Positions 21,901 through 31,626 of a stretch of 64,000 nt of DNA are shown one piece after another (position 1 is the stretch's first letter; every line of letters starts with the position of its first letter). Where the stretch lies: the NCBI GenBank assembly GCA_002917075.1, contig NTMA01000032.1, positions 124,001 through 188,000 on the forward strand. Reading direction: 5' to 3'. A model generated the notes under the pieces. That model worked only from the letters and a program-made list of their open reading frames with translations, searched no databases and was not told the DNA's origin. The position numbers and the translations under genes were made by a program. The stretch is from Hawksworthiomyces lignivorus (lineage: Eukaryota > Ascomycota > Sordariomycetes > Ophiostomatales > Ophiostomataceae).

Positions 21901-23035
21901 AGAGTGCCAGGCTCTGCTCCGCTTGTTCGGCATCCCATACATCACGGCGCCCATGGAGGCAGAGGCGCAGTGTGCAGAGCTGGTGACGCTGGGCTTGGTG
22001 GACGGCATCGTGACAGACGACTCGGACACGTTCCTCTTCGGCGGCACACGTGTCTACAAGAATATGTTCAACGGGAACAAGTTCGTCGAGTGCTACCTCA
22101 GCGCGGACCTGGAACGCGAGCTGTCTCTCTCGCGCGAGACGCTCATCGCGCTGGCGCAACTTCTCGGCTCGGACTACACGGACGGACTGCCGGGCGTCGG
22201 CCCCGTCACAGCCATGGAGATCCTCTCCGAGTTCCCGGGTGCCGATGGGCTCGATCACTTCCGTGCGTGGTGGCAGGACGTGCAGTCGGCGCACGGTGGC
22301 GGCCGACCGAAAGAGGCAGACGCTTCCTCGTCATTCCGGCGCAAGTTCCGCAAGTCGCAGGCGACCAAGCTGTTCCTGCCGCCAGGCTTTCCCAGCGCCG
22401 CCGTCGCCGACGCCTACCTGCACCCTGAGGTGGACCGCAGTACAGAGCCATTCCAGTGGGGCGTGCCAGACCTGGACGGTCTGCGCACGTTCCTGATGGC
22501 GACGATCGGCTGGAGCCAGGAGCGCACGGACGAGGTGCTGGTGCCCGTGATCCGCGACATGAACCGGCGCGAGACCGAGGGTACGCAGAGCAACATCACG
22601 CGGTTCTTCACCGGCGCGGTAGGTGCGGGCGCTCGGCTCACACCCGCCCAGGTGCAGCAGCAGCAGCAGAAGCAGCAACAGCTCCAGCAGCTCCAGCAGG
22701 CCCACATACCCGAAGAGTTTGCGCCGCGCCATGCTCCCCGCAACAAGAACACTGCGAGCAGCCGTCGCATGGCGGCCGCGGTCAGCAAGCTGAAGGCAAC
22801 GACCACGGCGGCCGAGGCGGCGGCGTCTGTGATGCGAATCTCGGGTATGAAAGCCACGACAGGCCGGAAAAGGAAGGGCCGCGGCGCCGCACGAGCCGCC
22901 ACCTTAGAGAATAACGACGAAAATGCATCTGATGAAGACGCCAGCGACGCTGGCGATGACGATTACGTAGCTGGGGATGTAGCCAGTCCAGGGGGCCAAG
23001 CTGCAACCAAAAGAACGAAGAACAGCGCGACATGA
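18992..23035 (+). CDS. RAD2: XPG/Rad2-family DNA repair endonuclease
   Basis: Structure-specific nuclease that makes the 3' incision in nucleotide excision repair; nuclear. A single exon encodes 1347 aa, somewhat longer than yeast Rad2 and human XPG. The N region opens with MGVNGLWQVLQPCARP and holds the metal-site segments KRLAVDASIWIYQF and FVFDGG (residues 1-110). A long acidic spacer follows, with a ubiquitin-interacting-like motif (DEDEDLNRAIAMSLQNQ) at about 443-460. The I region at about 965-1085 contains APMEAEAQCAEL, VTDDSDTFLFG and the helix-hairpin-helix LLGSDYTDGLPGVGP. The C-terminal tail has a Gln-rich run and basic patches (KRKGRG, TKRTK) typical of nuclear signals. Large open frames in other frames are shadows of its high third-position GC. 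A PIP-like QSNITRFF lies near residue 1195, matching the PCNA-binding motif of the family. Confidence 0.96.
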   Translation: MGVNGLWQVLQPCARPTNLATLNRKRLAVDASIWIYQFLKAVRDKEGNALRNSHVVGFFRRICKLLWFGIHPVFVFDGGAPVLKRSTLQARRSRREGRREDAARTAGKLLAVQMHRLAEEEEEKRRKQQQQSRGAAADDTDGVAAGEVLPAADQLVYAEEAHMSQQQRLQSRKFTKQDAYHLPDLDPGGIAGMGRPEDPRIMSIDELEEYARQFQAGEDINLYDFSKIDFDGEFFKSLPPPDRYNILNAARIRSRLRMGLSKEQLDTMFPDRMAFSRFQIERVRERNRLTQRLMVEAGMTGTDLTMNGGSGRVAGEKDREYILVKNEGAEGGWALGVVSRDKDRGEIHKPIDVDALQFRYQGDAEDAEDEDEWEDDVEFEDVPIEGLNRLPKLVAAQVGADQLGDADDADDDSLFVRSHEPLGAAGLVAVEPDIDANPASLSDDEDEDLNRAIAMSLQNQHGIDGSSKTIEEDDELFEDVGLPTPQWTQRAAEAPRPIFGSTGQMVAHVVNNRANATVAAAAASAKARKAADSDDDSSDSELDIRAAIAKAAKKKAAPSAQTTKQMITPSHSLQPPPKNPFDGPLPFEKLDWRTSIFEKKPSATQTAARLPSNTAAVGVSPFASSAKDNAAATAAAIAAANAAESAAFEPDSEAEDELAGGFEREPTEPRSGAESANEELVGGFEKDAAFVDDGAPRPLPPWMVDNSDIRAAVRQQQQYDDEINAEDREMALEEEKMWQRMQKSRIVEIDSSSDGGSDIEVLDAPPPPQHQITEQLVPEDNLTLQEGGENTIDGTEQQTAPTAAVERYDEVPEVADKEQDNAEETDLRAETETRSSSPEMEFEDVEIPGQPAAVVEETKEPEPDEQPVVVTFSAENSTIAQPEHEDGLFAGDMADVSDGDDAFDISDPEDEELLAQMAEEVEEHARFASELNHNTARENQLAYEQELRALRNQQKKDRRDADEVTQIMVSECQALLRLFGIPYITAPMEAEAQCAELVTLGLVDGIVTDDSDTFLFGGTRVYKNMFNGNKFVECYLSADLERELSLSRETLIALAQLLGSDYTDGLPGVGPVTAMEILSEFPGADGLDHFRAWWQDVQSAHGGGRPKEADASSSFRRKFRKSQATKLFLPPGFPSAAVADAYLHPEVDRSTEPFQWGVPDLDGLRTFLMATIGWSQERTDEVLVPVIRDMNRRETEGTQSNITRFFTGAVGAGARLTPAQVQQQQQKQQQLQQLQQAHIPEEFAPRHAPRNKNTASSRRMAAAVSKLKATTTAAEAAASVMRISGMKATTGRKRKGRGAARAATLENNDENASDEDASDAGDDDYVAGDVASPGGQAATKRTKNSAT

Positions 23036-24587
23036 TTTTATAGACGCGCGGTTGTATTAATACATTCCTTGATACCAGGCTTTGGAGATCTAACGGAGTC
23101 TTGGAAGATACCCATCAGCTTAACACGCAGGTAACGAACTTACGTATACATAAGGTGTTACGGATGGTCATGAACATGGTGGTTTACAAATTTCAACAAC
23201 CAAAAAGACTGAGTTCAGCACAGTGTATTAAATTCCTTTGCAAGAATAGTGTATATAGCCCCCGTATAGAAGTATCACTCCTACACGCTGTAACATGGTT
23301 TTTTTTATAGTGCCACAGGCTCTCTCTCTATGGCCTTATTCTAGTAACTGCACCACTGTGTCTATGTACTTCCGCTAGTTCATTGGCTTGCTGTCGATGC
23401 CGATACCAACATGCCTCTCACATGACTGATCCTGTTTTCAAGACGTACAAAGATATCGTACGGGCATACGGCAAAGATTAAGTATAGAGTGTAAGACCCT
23501 ATGTCCTTCAGCAGCTGAAACTGCTTCAAAATAGTACTTGACATAGACCAAAAAGACTGCAGTTAGAAGAAGCCCGATGCCAGAGCAATAGATAGATTAG
23601 AATAAATTTAAGAGTCCGAAAAATATATAGCAAAAAGCGAGAAGAGAAAAAAGAAAGTAAATACGGAGTAAAACGTACAGCAGCGGGTATTCGCTGGTCG
23701 TCACCGACCCAACTACTAATCCGCCGATTACTGGTTTAACTAGGGGAGAGCGGACGGGATCCCGTGCTTTCCAGTATCTATGGCCGTACGTGAAATAATT
23801 CAGTTTCATTGGAGACTATGTAGACTTGAAAACGATGTCTATGGACACTTAAAATCTAGGGTTGCTCTCATACCCCAGCAAGGCTGAAAACACAGTGTAA
23901 GATACGTTAGGCAAAGGCGTACTGGCTTTTACTGTCCAGAAGGCGGCACGGCCTAGCTAGGCTTATATTGTACAAAAGGCAGACAACAATATGCAAAGCA
24001 CTCAGTAACAGAAAAAAAGCAAGAAACGTTCTTCATTGACGCAAGTCCTCGCAGCGAGTGGAGCAAATTTGAGAAAGTTATGAATCAGGCATCTGGTTCT
24101 TTGCTAGCCGTCGGCCTAGTTACAAGATCACTACTAACTCATAGAAACGGATCATCTTTTTGTTACGGCTATATGAAGGTTTATCACTGCGCCCTCTACT
24201 TCGCAACAAGCCCGCGACTCTTTTATACGAAGGGAGTGTAGCCCTTCTCCCTTACTGCGCCTTCCGTTATAAAATAGGAGATCAGAGAGTCTCACGTCCC
24301 CTGTTTCTTGTCAGTGCCAATAGTGGTGCTCCGTAGTCTGGCTGTTAGGGCGTGCCGAGGGGTCCACTCGTCTTGCTACCGAATTTGATTATTCTATTTC
24401 TTATACTTCCCTGATTATACTGTTACACCACTCCACCGCTCTTTGAAAGCTCCTCGCTAAATGTTATAATAGAAAACTCTAATAAGAAAACAACCCCATG
24501 ATAGCATACTCGTGGGAAAAACAGAAAAAAAAAAATTCGCAATGCTACGAATGCCACCCCATCAATAATTCTAAATGAATTAAAGGG
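23036..24587. other. Intergenic, no gene seen
   Basis: AT-rich 3' flank of RAD2 and flank of the tRNA gene. No domain or splice-linked frame recognised. Confidence 0.5.
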
Positions 24588-24594
24588 AAAAAAA
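24588..24594 (-). terminator. RNA polymerase III T-run terminator
   Basis: Seven T residues on the minus strand begin 6 nt after the 3' end of the tRNA-Lys gene, the usual Pol III stop. Confidence 0.75.
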
Positions 24595-24599
24595 CAACT

Positions 24600-24672
24600 A
24601 CCCGGTACGGGGGTCGAACCCGTAACCTTAAGATTAAAAGTCTTACGCGCTAACCAATTGCGCCAACCGGGT
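24600..24672 (-). tRNA. tRNA-Lys (anticodon UUU)
   Basis: A 73-nt cloverleaf without intron. The acceptor strands ACCCGGT and ACCGGGT pair fully. The D arm is GCGC...GCGC. The anticodon stem TAAGA/TCTTA encloses the loop CTTTTAA with anticodon TTT. The T arm ACGGG/CCCGT encloses TTCGACC, and the B-box GGTTCGA-like sequence is present. It stands alone in a gene-poor region, as is usual for dispersed fungal tRNA genes. Confidence 0.95.
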
Positions 24673-27460
24673 TGTTTTCTGGTTGGCTGCTGGTTGGCTG
24701 GCTGTTATTTCATTTTATCTTTGTAGGTGTGAATGGATAGAATTCAAGACATGCTGAACGTGTGCCTTGCAGACACAACTTCGAAGAAGCAACATGCTTG
24801 GCCAGTGCCATATACAAAATATAGCGTAACGTGAACACCTGTTAGCATAGGATAGAATATATCTAGGGCTGGGGCACGCATCAAAAAATAGAGCGCCCTG
24901 CAGAAATATTGGGAAAGCTGGCATACGCTTCCCATCTCATTTTGTAGTTACTAGCCTTTGTTAGCAATTATGTCAACAACGTGCTGCTTTGCCTCAAAGG
25001 CCACTGATAATGGTGTAGTTATAAACACACGAATTTATGAGAAGAGACACATACTTTCTCTATAAATCTCCTCTTTTAACAGTCAGATGTATAAAATATG
25101 TTTCAGGGTTTTTGTGAATTAAATCTGGAGCCTTGCAGTTACTTCAAAGAGATAAACGCCTCACTGAAGACGCCCCGCAAAACTGCAACGTACATCCACT
25201 GAGAACTACAGCGAAACCAATATTTTCTCATTTTAACTTATCATCCCGGTGCCGTTGTTGTCATTAGAACTGGTGACCTTGCTTTACAAACTACTCACTT
25301 CGACGAAGTACCCTTAATATGAACTCTCATGGCGACATGGTAGGTTCGAGATTAGCCCAACATATGATAGCAGCAACCCCCTACGCTCACCAGCGATTCT
25401 TGGCTGCCCATACTGTCTGCATAAGCCTCAACATCTATGTCCACCGGGCATAGATGCATTCCACATTTATCTGGTGCCGAAAGCATGGCAAGAGATCAAT
25501 AGCGCGCATGCACAGAAAATCATCGCCGAGAGTTTCGCCTCTGTTATAATTTTCGTTTTGGTCTATACTTTCGTCTTTGATGGACTCATCACCGCACTCT
25601 CCTACGCATCTGTACAGAAAAGCTTGAAAGGTTAATCAGTGAGTTCTAGATTTAGAGGCTCTTAGTCTATAGCTACAGGGGAAGGCTACACACGAATTGT
25701 AGCGAACTATTATAGCTAGAGTCTTGGAAATGGCGAACACAATGCGTGCCGAGCCTAACGAGCTCAATGTCAACTTCTTTGCATCGTTTATGAGCACCGA
25801 GCTATCGAAGGAGCACAGCTTCAGCATGTCGACTTGTAATCCGCTGCCAAAGAACTTCACGAGATTCAGTCCATACTCAAAGACGGCATACCTATGTTGG
25901 GCATGGTACTAGCAAGACTAATGACGTACGCCTTCTATTTAAACATGTCTTTGTTCCTAGCTAGAGTAAACGTCAAGAGCGCGAGAGACAAAGGAGCACC
26001 GTAATTACATAAACTTACGTTCGTCAGGAGGCCATGGGGCTGCAGTCAATCAGCAAGAAAATTGAAGACTAGCTCTTCCTAGCTCGAGAAGGCCATAAGC
26101 ATATTATTAGGTGCCTGACGTACCAGTCACCGTGGAATAACCTTAACTTACATGAACCGCTTTGCGATTACGCCATGTACAGTGTATAAATGAAATAATC
26201 GACGTATCTATACGGTATGGTATTGGTCAGACGAAGCACATGCCTTGTGCCTCGCTTCTTTCTTTTTCCATCGATGCCATGCAGCCAATGAGGCTAGACC
26301 AGCTCGGCAGGCGGGAAAAACACAGCGCTCGTTGCCGAGGTTCCTCCGCACAGGCGCCATTCTGACTGGCCTCGCAGTCTGCTTCTTTCCCCGGTAAACC
26401 CAGCCCGCCGGGAATATGTCGCTGCTCCTCGCCCCTCCTCTCCATCATTTTCGTCCCCCAATTCGCTCCTTCCAGAGGCGAGAAATTTCGCTTTCTGCAT
26501 CTGCTTTCCTTCTTTCCTTCTGAAGATGTGGAGGTGGGTTTCCTTGGTCTCACTTTCCTAAAATCTCATGACAAACCAGCGAGTGCCTTCCTTTCCCCCT
26601 TTAAACCATCAGCAGTCTTAACTTCCTTTTCTCCCTTGTAATCTTTTTTTCTTTTTACTGTTTTTGCTTGGCTTTTTGGGCAGCTGAGTGAATTTCGGCA
26701 GAGGATATCCAAGAAAAGCCTTCTAAAAGACTCACTAACTTGTGGGTTTGTGGGTGCTGCGCCTTCTGTAATCTTCTATTTTACTACTGCTGTTATTGGT
26801 CACGCCTCCCCCATTATTTTTCCCTATTGAAGGTTTCCCCCGTCTCCACAATATTAAACGCACCTGCCTTCTTTTCGGTCTTTCGCTAGGCCGGAGCCAA
26901 CTTCCTCATCGCCTCGCTCCCTTTCTATTGTCCATTTTCCTCCTCAACCTCCGCATTCATGAACAGGACACTCCTCGACGCTCCTATTCAGCCTCACCAT
27001 TGTCGGTTTTGAATTTGTCGCATTTTGGAATAGAGCGCTCTTGTTTATTTTCGTCGATTTGGTCGTACATTTGTGGGTTTCCCGGGTTTCCTCATTTACA
27101 GCAACGGTAAACAAACTGCCCTGCGCACACAATCGAAACAGAACTGTCGCCATTCGCGCCTCGAACCCAAGTCGGAGAGCGCTACACATTCACTATCGCG
27201 GTTTGTGGTACAATCATCATTGATTCCTCCGATATCGAAACGTGAGGCGACTGATCCGCATCTCGCCGGTACCCAACAAACAGAGCCGACCATTAGTTGC
27301 GCTTTGACAAGCTTTTGCGCTCTGCAAACAAGCCAACCGAAGGAACAAACGGCAGCACACACAAAAGACAAGAAAACGAGAAGAAAGCGCACTTGCACTT
27401 GCTGTATCCCCAAGAGCCTTAGCACAACAAGCATATACAGCGTGCGTGGGCGTGGTGCTG
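24673..27460. other. Gene-poor interval with possible relics
   Basis: No intact gene. Around 25430-25635 (+) and 25640-25900 (-) short frames read as protein-like text without starts or partners (see findings). From about 26960 to 27460 lies the CT-rich, ATG-free leader of PEX13. Confidence 0.5.
26962..27460 (+). promoter_or_regulatory. ATG-free 5' leader of PEX13
   Basis: No ATG occurs for 499 nt between 26959-26961 and the PEX13 start at 27461. This fits a scanned leader without upstream start codons. The transcription start is not visible. Confidence 0.4.
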
Positions 27461-29024
27461 ATGGCATCGCCGCCAAAACCTTGGGAGAGAAACCGCCCCG
27501 CTGGGACGGCCGCTACACGTGAGTATTCCAGTAAGAGTCCATGATAGCATTTCAAAGAGTTCTTTCTAACAAGTGTCTATCAATAGCATCCGCTATCGCC
27601 ATGGCAGCATCCAATCCAGCAGCGCCGGCTGCACCGGCCGCGTCAGATCCCGTCTCCTCTTCCACAGCCGCACCGGCTGTTCCTCCGATTCCCGCCTCTC
27701 TGACCGCATCCGTCAACCAGAACGCTGCCGCATATAGTCGCATGGCAACCACAACATCTGCAGTTGGCTCGCCATATGGCGGCTATAGCTCTGGTTATAC
27801 ACCATATCGGTATGGTGGCTACGGTGGCTATGGCAGCGGACTCTACGGTGGCGGAGGAATGTATGGCGGATATGGCGGCATGTATGGCGCTGGAGGGATG
27901 TACGGCGGCGCCGGCGGTTTCGGCATGCAGCGCGACCCGAACGACCCTAACAGTCTCACCAACCGCTTTAACACAAGCACACAGGCGACGTTCCAGATGT
28001 TGGAAGGCATTGTAGGCGCATTTGGTGGTTTTGCACAGATGCTGGAGAGCACCTATATAGCAACACACTCGAGTTTCTTTGGTAAGCATCTCTTCCTTGT
28101 CTTTTGAACACAATTCTTTCGAGTGTGTTCGATTGCGACTAACAGATTCCAGCCATGGTCTCCGTCGCAGAACAGTTCGGCAACCTTCGCGACACGCTCG
28201 GTTCCATCCTCGGCATCTTCACCCTAATGCGGTGGATCCGTACGCTAATTGCTAAGCTGACGGGCCGGCCACTGCCAGCGGACGCAACGGCGCTGACGCC
28301 CGCCGCGTTTGCGCGGTTCGAGGGCCGCGCAGCACCAGGCGCCTCCGATGGCAGCGCGCCCAAGCCTAGCCGGAAACCTCTGTTCTTCTTTGTGCTGGCA
28401 GCCTTCGGCCTGCCCTACCTCATGAGCAAGGTGATCAAGTCACTGGCGGCCTCGCACGAGGAGGAGGAGCGCAGGCATATGGCGCTCCTGCAGCAGCAGC
28501 AGGCGCAGCTCGACCCCTCCAAGCTCGAGTTCTGTCGCGTGCTGTATGACTACACTCCTGATCCAGCACTTGTGGCCCAGCAACAGCAGCAGCAGCAGCT
28601 CAACCCGCAGGCTGCTGGCGCAGTCCCGGGCCTGGATCTGGCCGTGAAGCGCGACGAGCTAGTCGTCGTCTTGTCCAAGACGGACCCGCTTGGCAGCCCT
28701 TCGGACTGGTGGCAGGTTCGGACGCGCGATGGGCGCGTGGGCTACCTCCCCTCTACTTTCCTGAAGTTGCTCCCAACCCCGCAGCAACAGCAACGGCAAC
28801 TTATGCCGCCACCGGTCTCCGCATCTGCCCCACCCAGCATCGCCGGCAGCGTGGTCTCCAGCAGCAGCAGCAGCGCCACCGCTGTGCGGTCTACAACAGG
28901 ACAACAGGCGGCACCCCCCGCCGCCGATCCCGTCCTGGCCGAGAAGGCCGCTGCACAAAGCGCAGCTGCCGCCAACGGCACAACCGCCGATTCTTTTATG
29001 AAGTCGGCCTTCTACCAATCATAG
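27461..29024 (+). CDS. PEX13: Peroxin PEX13
   Basis: Peroxisomal membrane docking protein for the import receptors Pex5 and Pex7, partner of Pex14. Three exons join in frame: 27461-27518, 27587-28081 and 28153-29024, giving 474 aa. Start chosen because MASPPKPWERN is the typical family N-terminus; downstream ATGs in exon 2 would lose it. Exon 2 carries a Gly/Tyr-rich region (repeats of YGGYGG and GGMYG, residues about 75-125), then a conserved amphipathic stretch (NRFNTSTQATFQMLE). Exon 3 begins with FGNLRDTLGSILGIFTLMRW and includes a hydrophobic segment (LFFFVLAAFGLPYLM). An SH3 domain occupies about residues 310-391 (ALYDY-type VLYDYTPDP, then SDWWQVRTRDGRVGYLPSTFL). The SH3 domain has a Gln-rich insertion of about 15-20 residues in its first loop. 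The second intron uses the second of two nearby acceptors; the first would break the frame. Confidence 0.96.
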
Positions 29025-29839
29025 GAGGACCGTGTAATAGATGCACATTACTCAAGCTACCGAAATTCTACTATGACTTGCTTTTGTTCTACTCTTATCC
29101 CTATGCGCCTCCTTATCCATTTTGAAATGGCTCTTTGGCTTCGTGCATCAAGGGAAAAATGGAGGACTTCTTGCAGCATCCAAGATATATGTCGATACAG
29201 GGGAGGCGAACAAAAAATGCAGTGTAGACTTGTGTGGGGAGGCGTTTTTGATTTTTAGCTCGCTTAACGTCTTCATTTATTGGCCTGCCCTTTTCACGCT
29301 TTTTAACTGGATATGGGGCCTCATTCACTTTTCATTTTCTTCCTTCATATGTTTCTACTATTACTATTTTCTTACTCTTCCTGTGCTATATTAGTGTTCT
29401 CGCTGAGCAAAGCTCGAAAAAAAGCGCGAAGGGCAACGGCGCCATTGTAATTGCAAGACAAAATTTTATTACTTTTCTACATCTTTACGCAACATCATAT
29501 TTTGTAGGAGGCAAAAGACCATGATCACCATAGTCTTGATTGGTTTTTCATCACTTTGTCAATATGTCAACACAGAATCAAAAGCTGTAAATGTCAAGAA
29601 TCAATCTGGTCAGTCGCTTTATTCTATCTGGCACTGTTTTTATATCAAAACAACATAAGTACAAGTCATGAAAATTTGCAAAATAAGAATTCTTTTCTCT
29701 CCAAATAGAGTAAGGTATATTTGGAAGCCGTGGGAAATACAGCGCGGCAAACAAAACTCGGCATGGAGGAGCCAACTAAAAAAACAAAAAACCGCAGAGG
29801 CACAAAAAAAAAAAACAAAGGCAGACAAAAATGATCTAT
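29025..29839. other. Intergenic between convergent genes
   Basis: 3' flanks of PEX13 (+) and the permease (-). AT-rich with A-runs near 29808-29818. No gene seen. Confidence 0.6.
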
Positions 29840-31626
29840 CTATCTCTTGAAATAGTTCTTCTCGATCGTGCGCAGCACCAGGTAGGAGATGGCCGAGAAG
29901 GCAAAGGCCAGCTCGAAGCCGACATCACCACCGTAGTCGGTGCCGCAGAGCTTGCCGATGACGCCAATGTACCAGACCTGGGCCATGCCGAGCACGGCAC
30001 CCATGACGCCGAAGCAGAAGGCGAGGCCGGCGGCGATGCCGGGGGGCAGCTTGCTGGCGTCGGTGTAGTCCTCGGGGCGGTAGCCGCCGAAGCCGCGGCG
30101 GAAGACAAAGTGCTCGGTCAGGGAGATGCCCTCGTAGATGGCGAGCCAGTAGGCGATGATGGTCATAAAGTTCTCGAGCCACTCGGCGAAGTGGTTGTAG
30201 CCGGGGATGGCGATGGCGATGTAGACGCCGGTGCCGATGATGACCCAGATGAAGCGGGGCACGCGCTGAGTCTCGCGGTGCATGACCTGCAGCGACAGCG
30301 AGACGGAGTAGATGTTGGGGCAGTTGTTGGCGATGATGGACAGGGCCAGGATGACGAGGCAGAAGTCGCCGAAGCGGCCCAGGCGCGGCACCAGCACCTG
30401 GTGCAGCAGGCCGCCGATGCCGTGGTCGTTGTAGGCGTTGAGGAAGTCGGCGTCGCCCACGGCCGCGGTCATGACGGCCGCACCTAGCAGCTCCGTGAAG
30501 ATGAGCGGGACGAAGAGGCCGCCAAAGGTCCACAGGAACACGGAGCGGCGCTTGCGGTCCACGGGCTGGTACACGGTGTAGTCGGCGGCGTACGAGGTCC
30601 AGCCGGTGCCGAAGCCGAAGACGGAGGCCGCAAACGACAGCACGGAGCCGGCCTCCTCCTTGCCGGTGGCCAGGGGCAGCAGGTTGCTGAACTTGCCCGA
30701 GTGGCCAAACTCGCCGGCGACGATGCAGAAGATGATCAGGCACGGGATCCACGACCAGCGCTCATAGGCGTGCACGATGCGGTAGCCGAAGAAGCAGATC
30801 AGCAGGGTCGAGACGGCGATGACGAGAATGCCGGCCCAGCCTGGCATGTTGTTGTTGACGGCGTTGAACAGCTGGGCGCCGACGATGACGTTGGCGGCCG
30901 ACCAGCCCACGCAGGCAATGCAGTTGAAAAAGGCAACTGCGCACGAGAGGAATCGATGGTCAGCAACACGCGCTACCAAAAAAAAAAAAAAAAAAATGAC
31001 AAGGAAAAGAGGGGCATGACAAGCAAAAAACATACTCAGCTTAACGACATGGTAACCGAAGAAGAAACGAGACAGGACCATCTGCCGGAGACCGAACCGA
31101 GGGCCAAACGTGGAAAAGAAGCAGACAGGCAGAATAGCGAGAATGTTGACAAAGACGATGGTCAGAGCCGTGTCCACGAAGCCAAGGTAGAAGATGGGCT
31201 CGGCCAGGGCGCCGATGGCGAAGGACGAGACGACCATGTTGGCCGAGAGCCACTATACGGTGTCAATAAGAGAGATCTCATAATGATTGTCGAACTCTTT
31301 CTCTAAATTTTCATTTTCTTGGTCTCCTCGTGCCTCTTTCCCCTTTATGGAAACATATCAACAAAAACCATGAAAAAAAAAACCCTTACCATAGTGCCGA
31401 CTTTCGTCATGGTGGTGTCAGTACGCTCATCGCTTGGCACACGCTCGATACCACGCTGCTCAGCGCCAAGTCTGCCAGCCAAGCGTTGAGCCTTGGCGAC
31501 CCAAGAGTCGCCAGTAATAAACTGATCCTTGTGGACGGCATTCTCATCGCCTGTGTAACCGATGCTAACGTCCGGCTCGGCGCCGACGTACTTCTCCGCC
31601 GCGTAATCTTCCGTCTTTTTGCTCAT
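29840..31626 (-). CDS. NCS1-family purine-cytosine permease (FCY2-like)
   Basis: Plasma-membrane nucleobase/H+ symporter of the NCS1 family, probably for cytosine and purines. Exons 31626-31390, 31252-31036 and 30936-29840 join in frame and give 516 aa, the usual size. Start chosen at the ATG of MSKKTEDY; no in-frame ATG lies upstream. The cytoplasmic N-terminus carries the family-typical Glu-Arg segment (GIERVPSDERTDT). About twelve membrane helices follow; motifs include the glutamine-bearing QMVLSRFFFGYH, ACVGWSAANVIVGAQL and GWTSYAADYTVYQP. Intron 2 (30937-31035, 99 nt) is a multiple of three and has no stop, so the unspliced form is also open. Splicing is preferred because of GTATGT, a CTGAC branch site, a long T-tract and the GCGCAG acceptor. 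Substrate cannot be decided from sequence alone. Confidence 0.92.
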
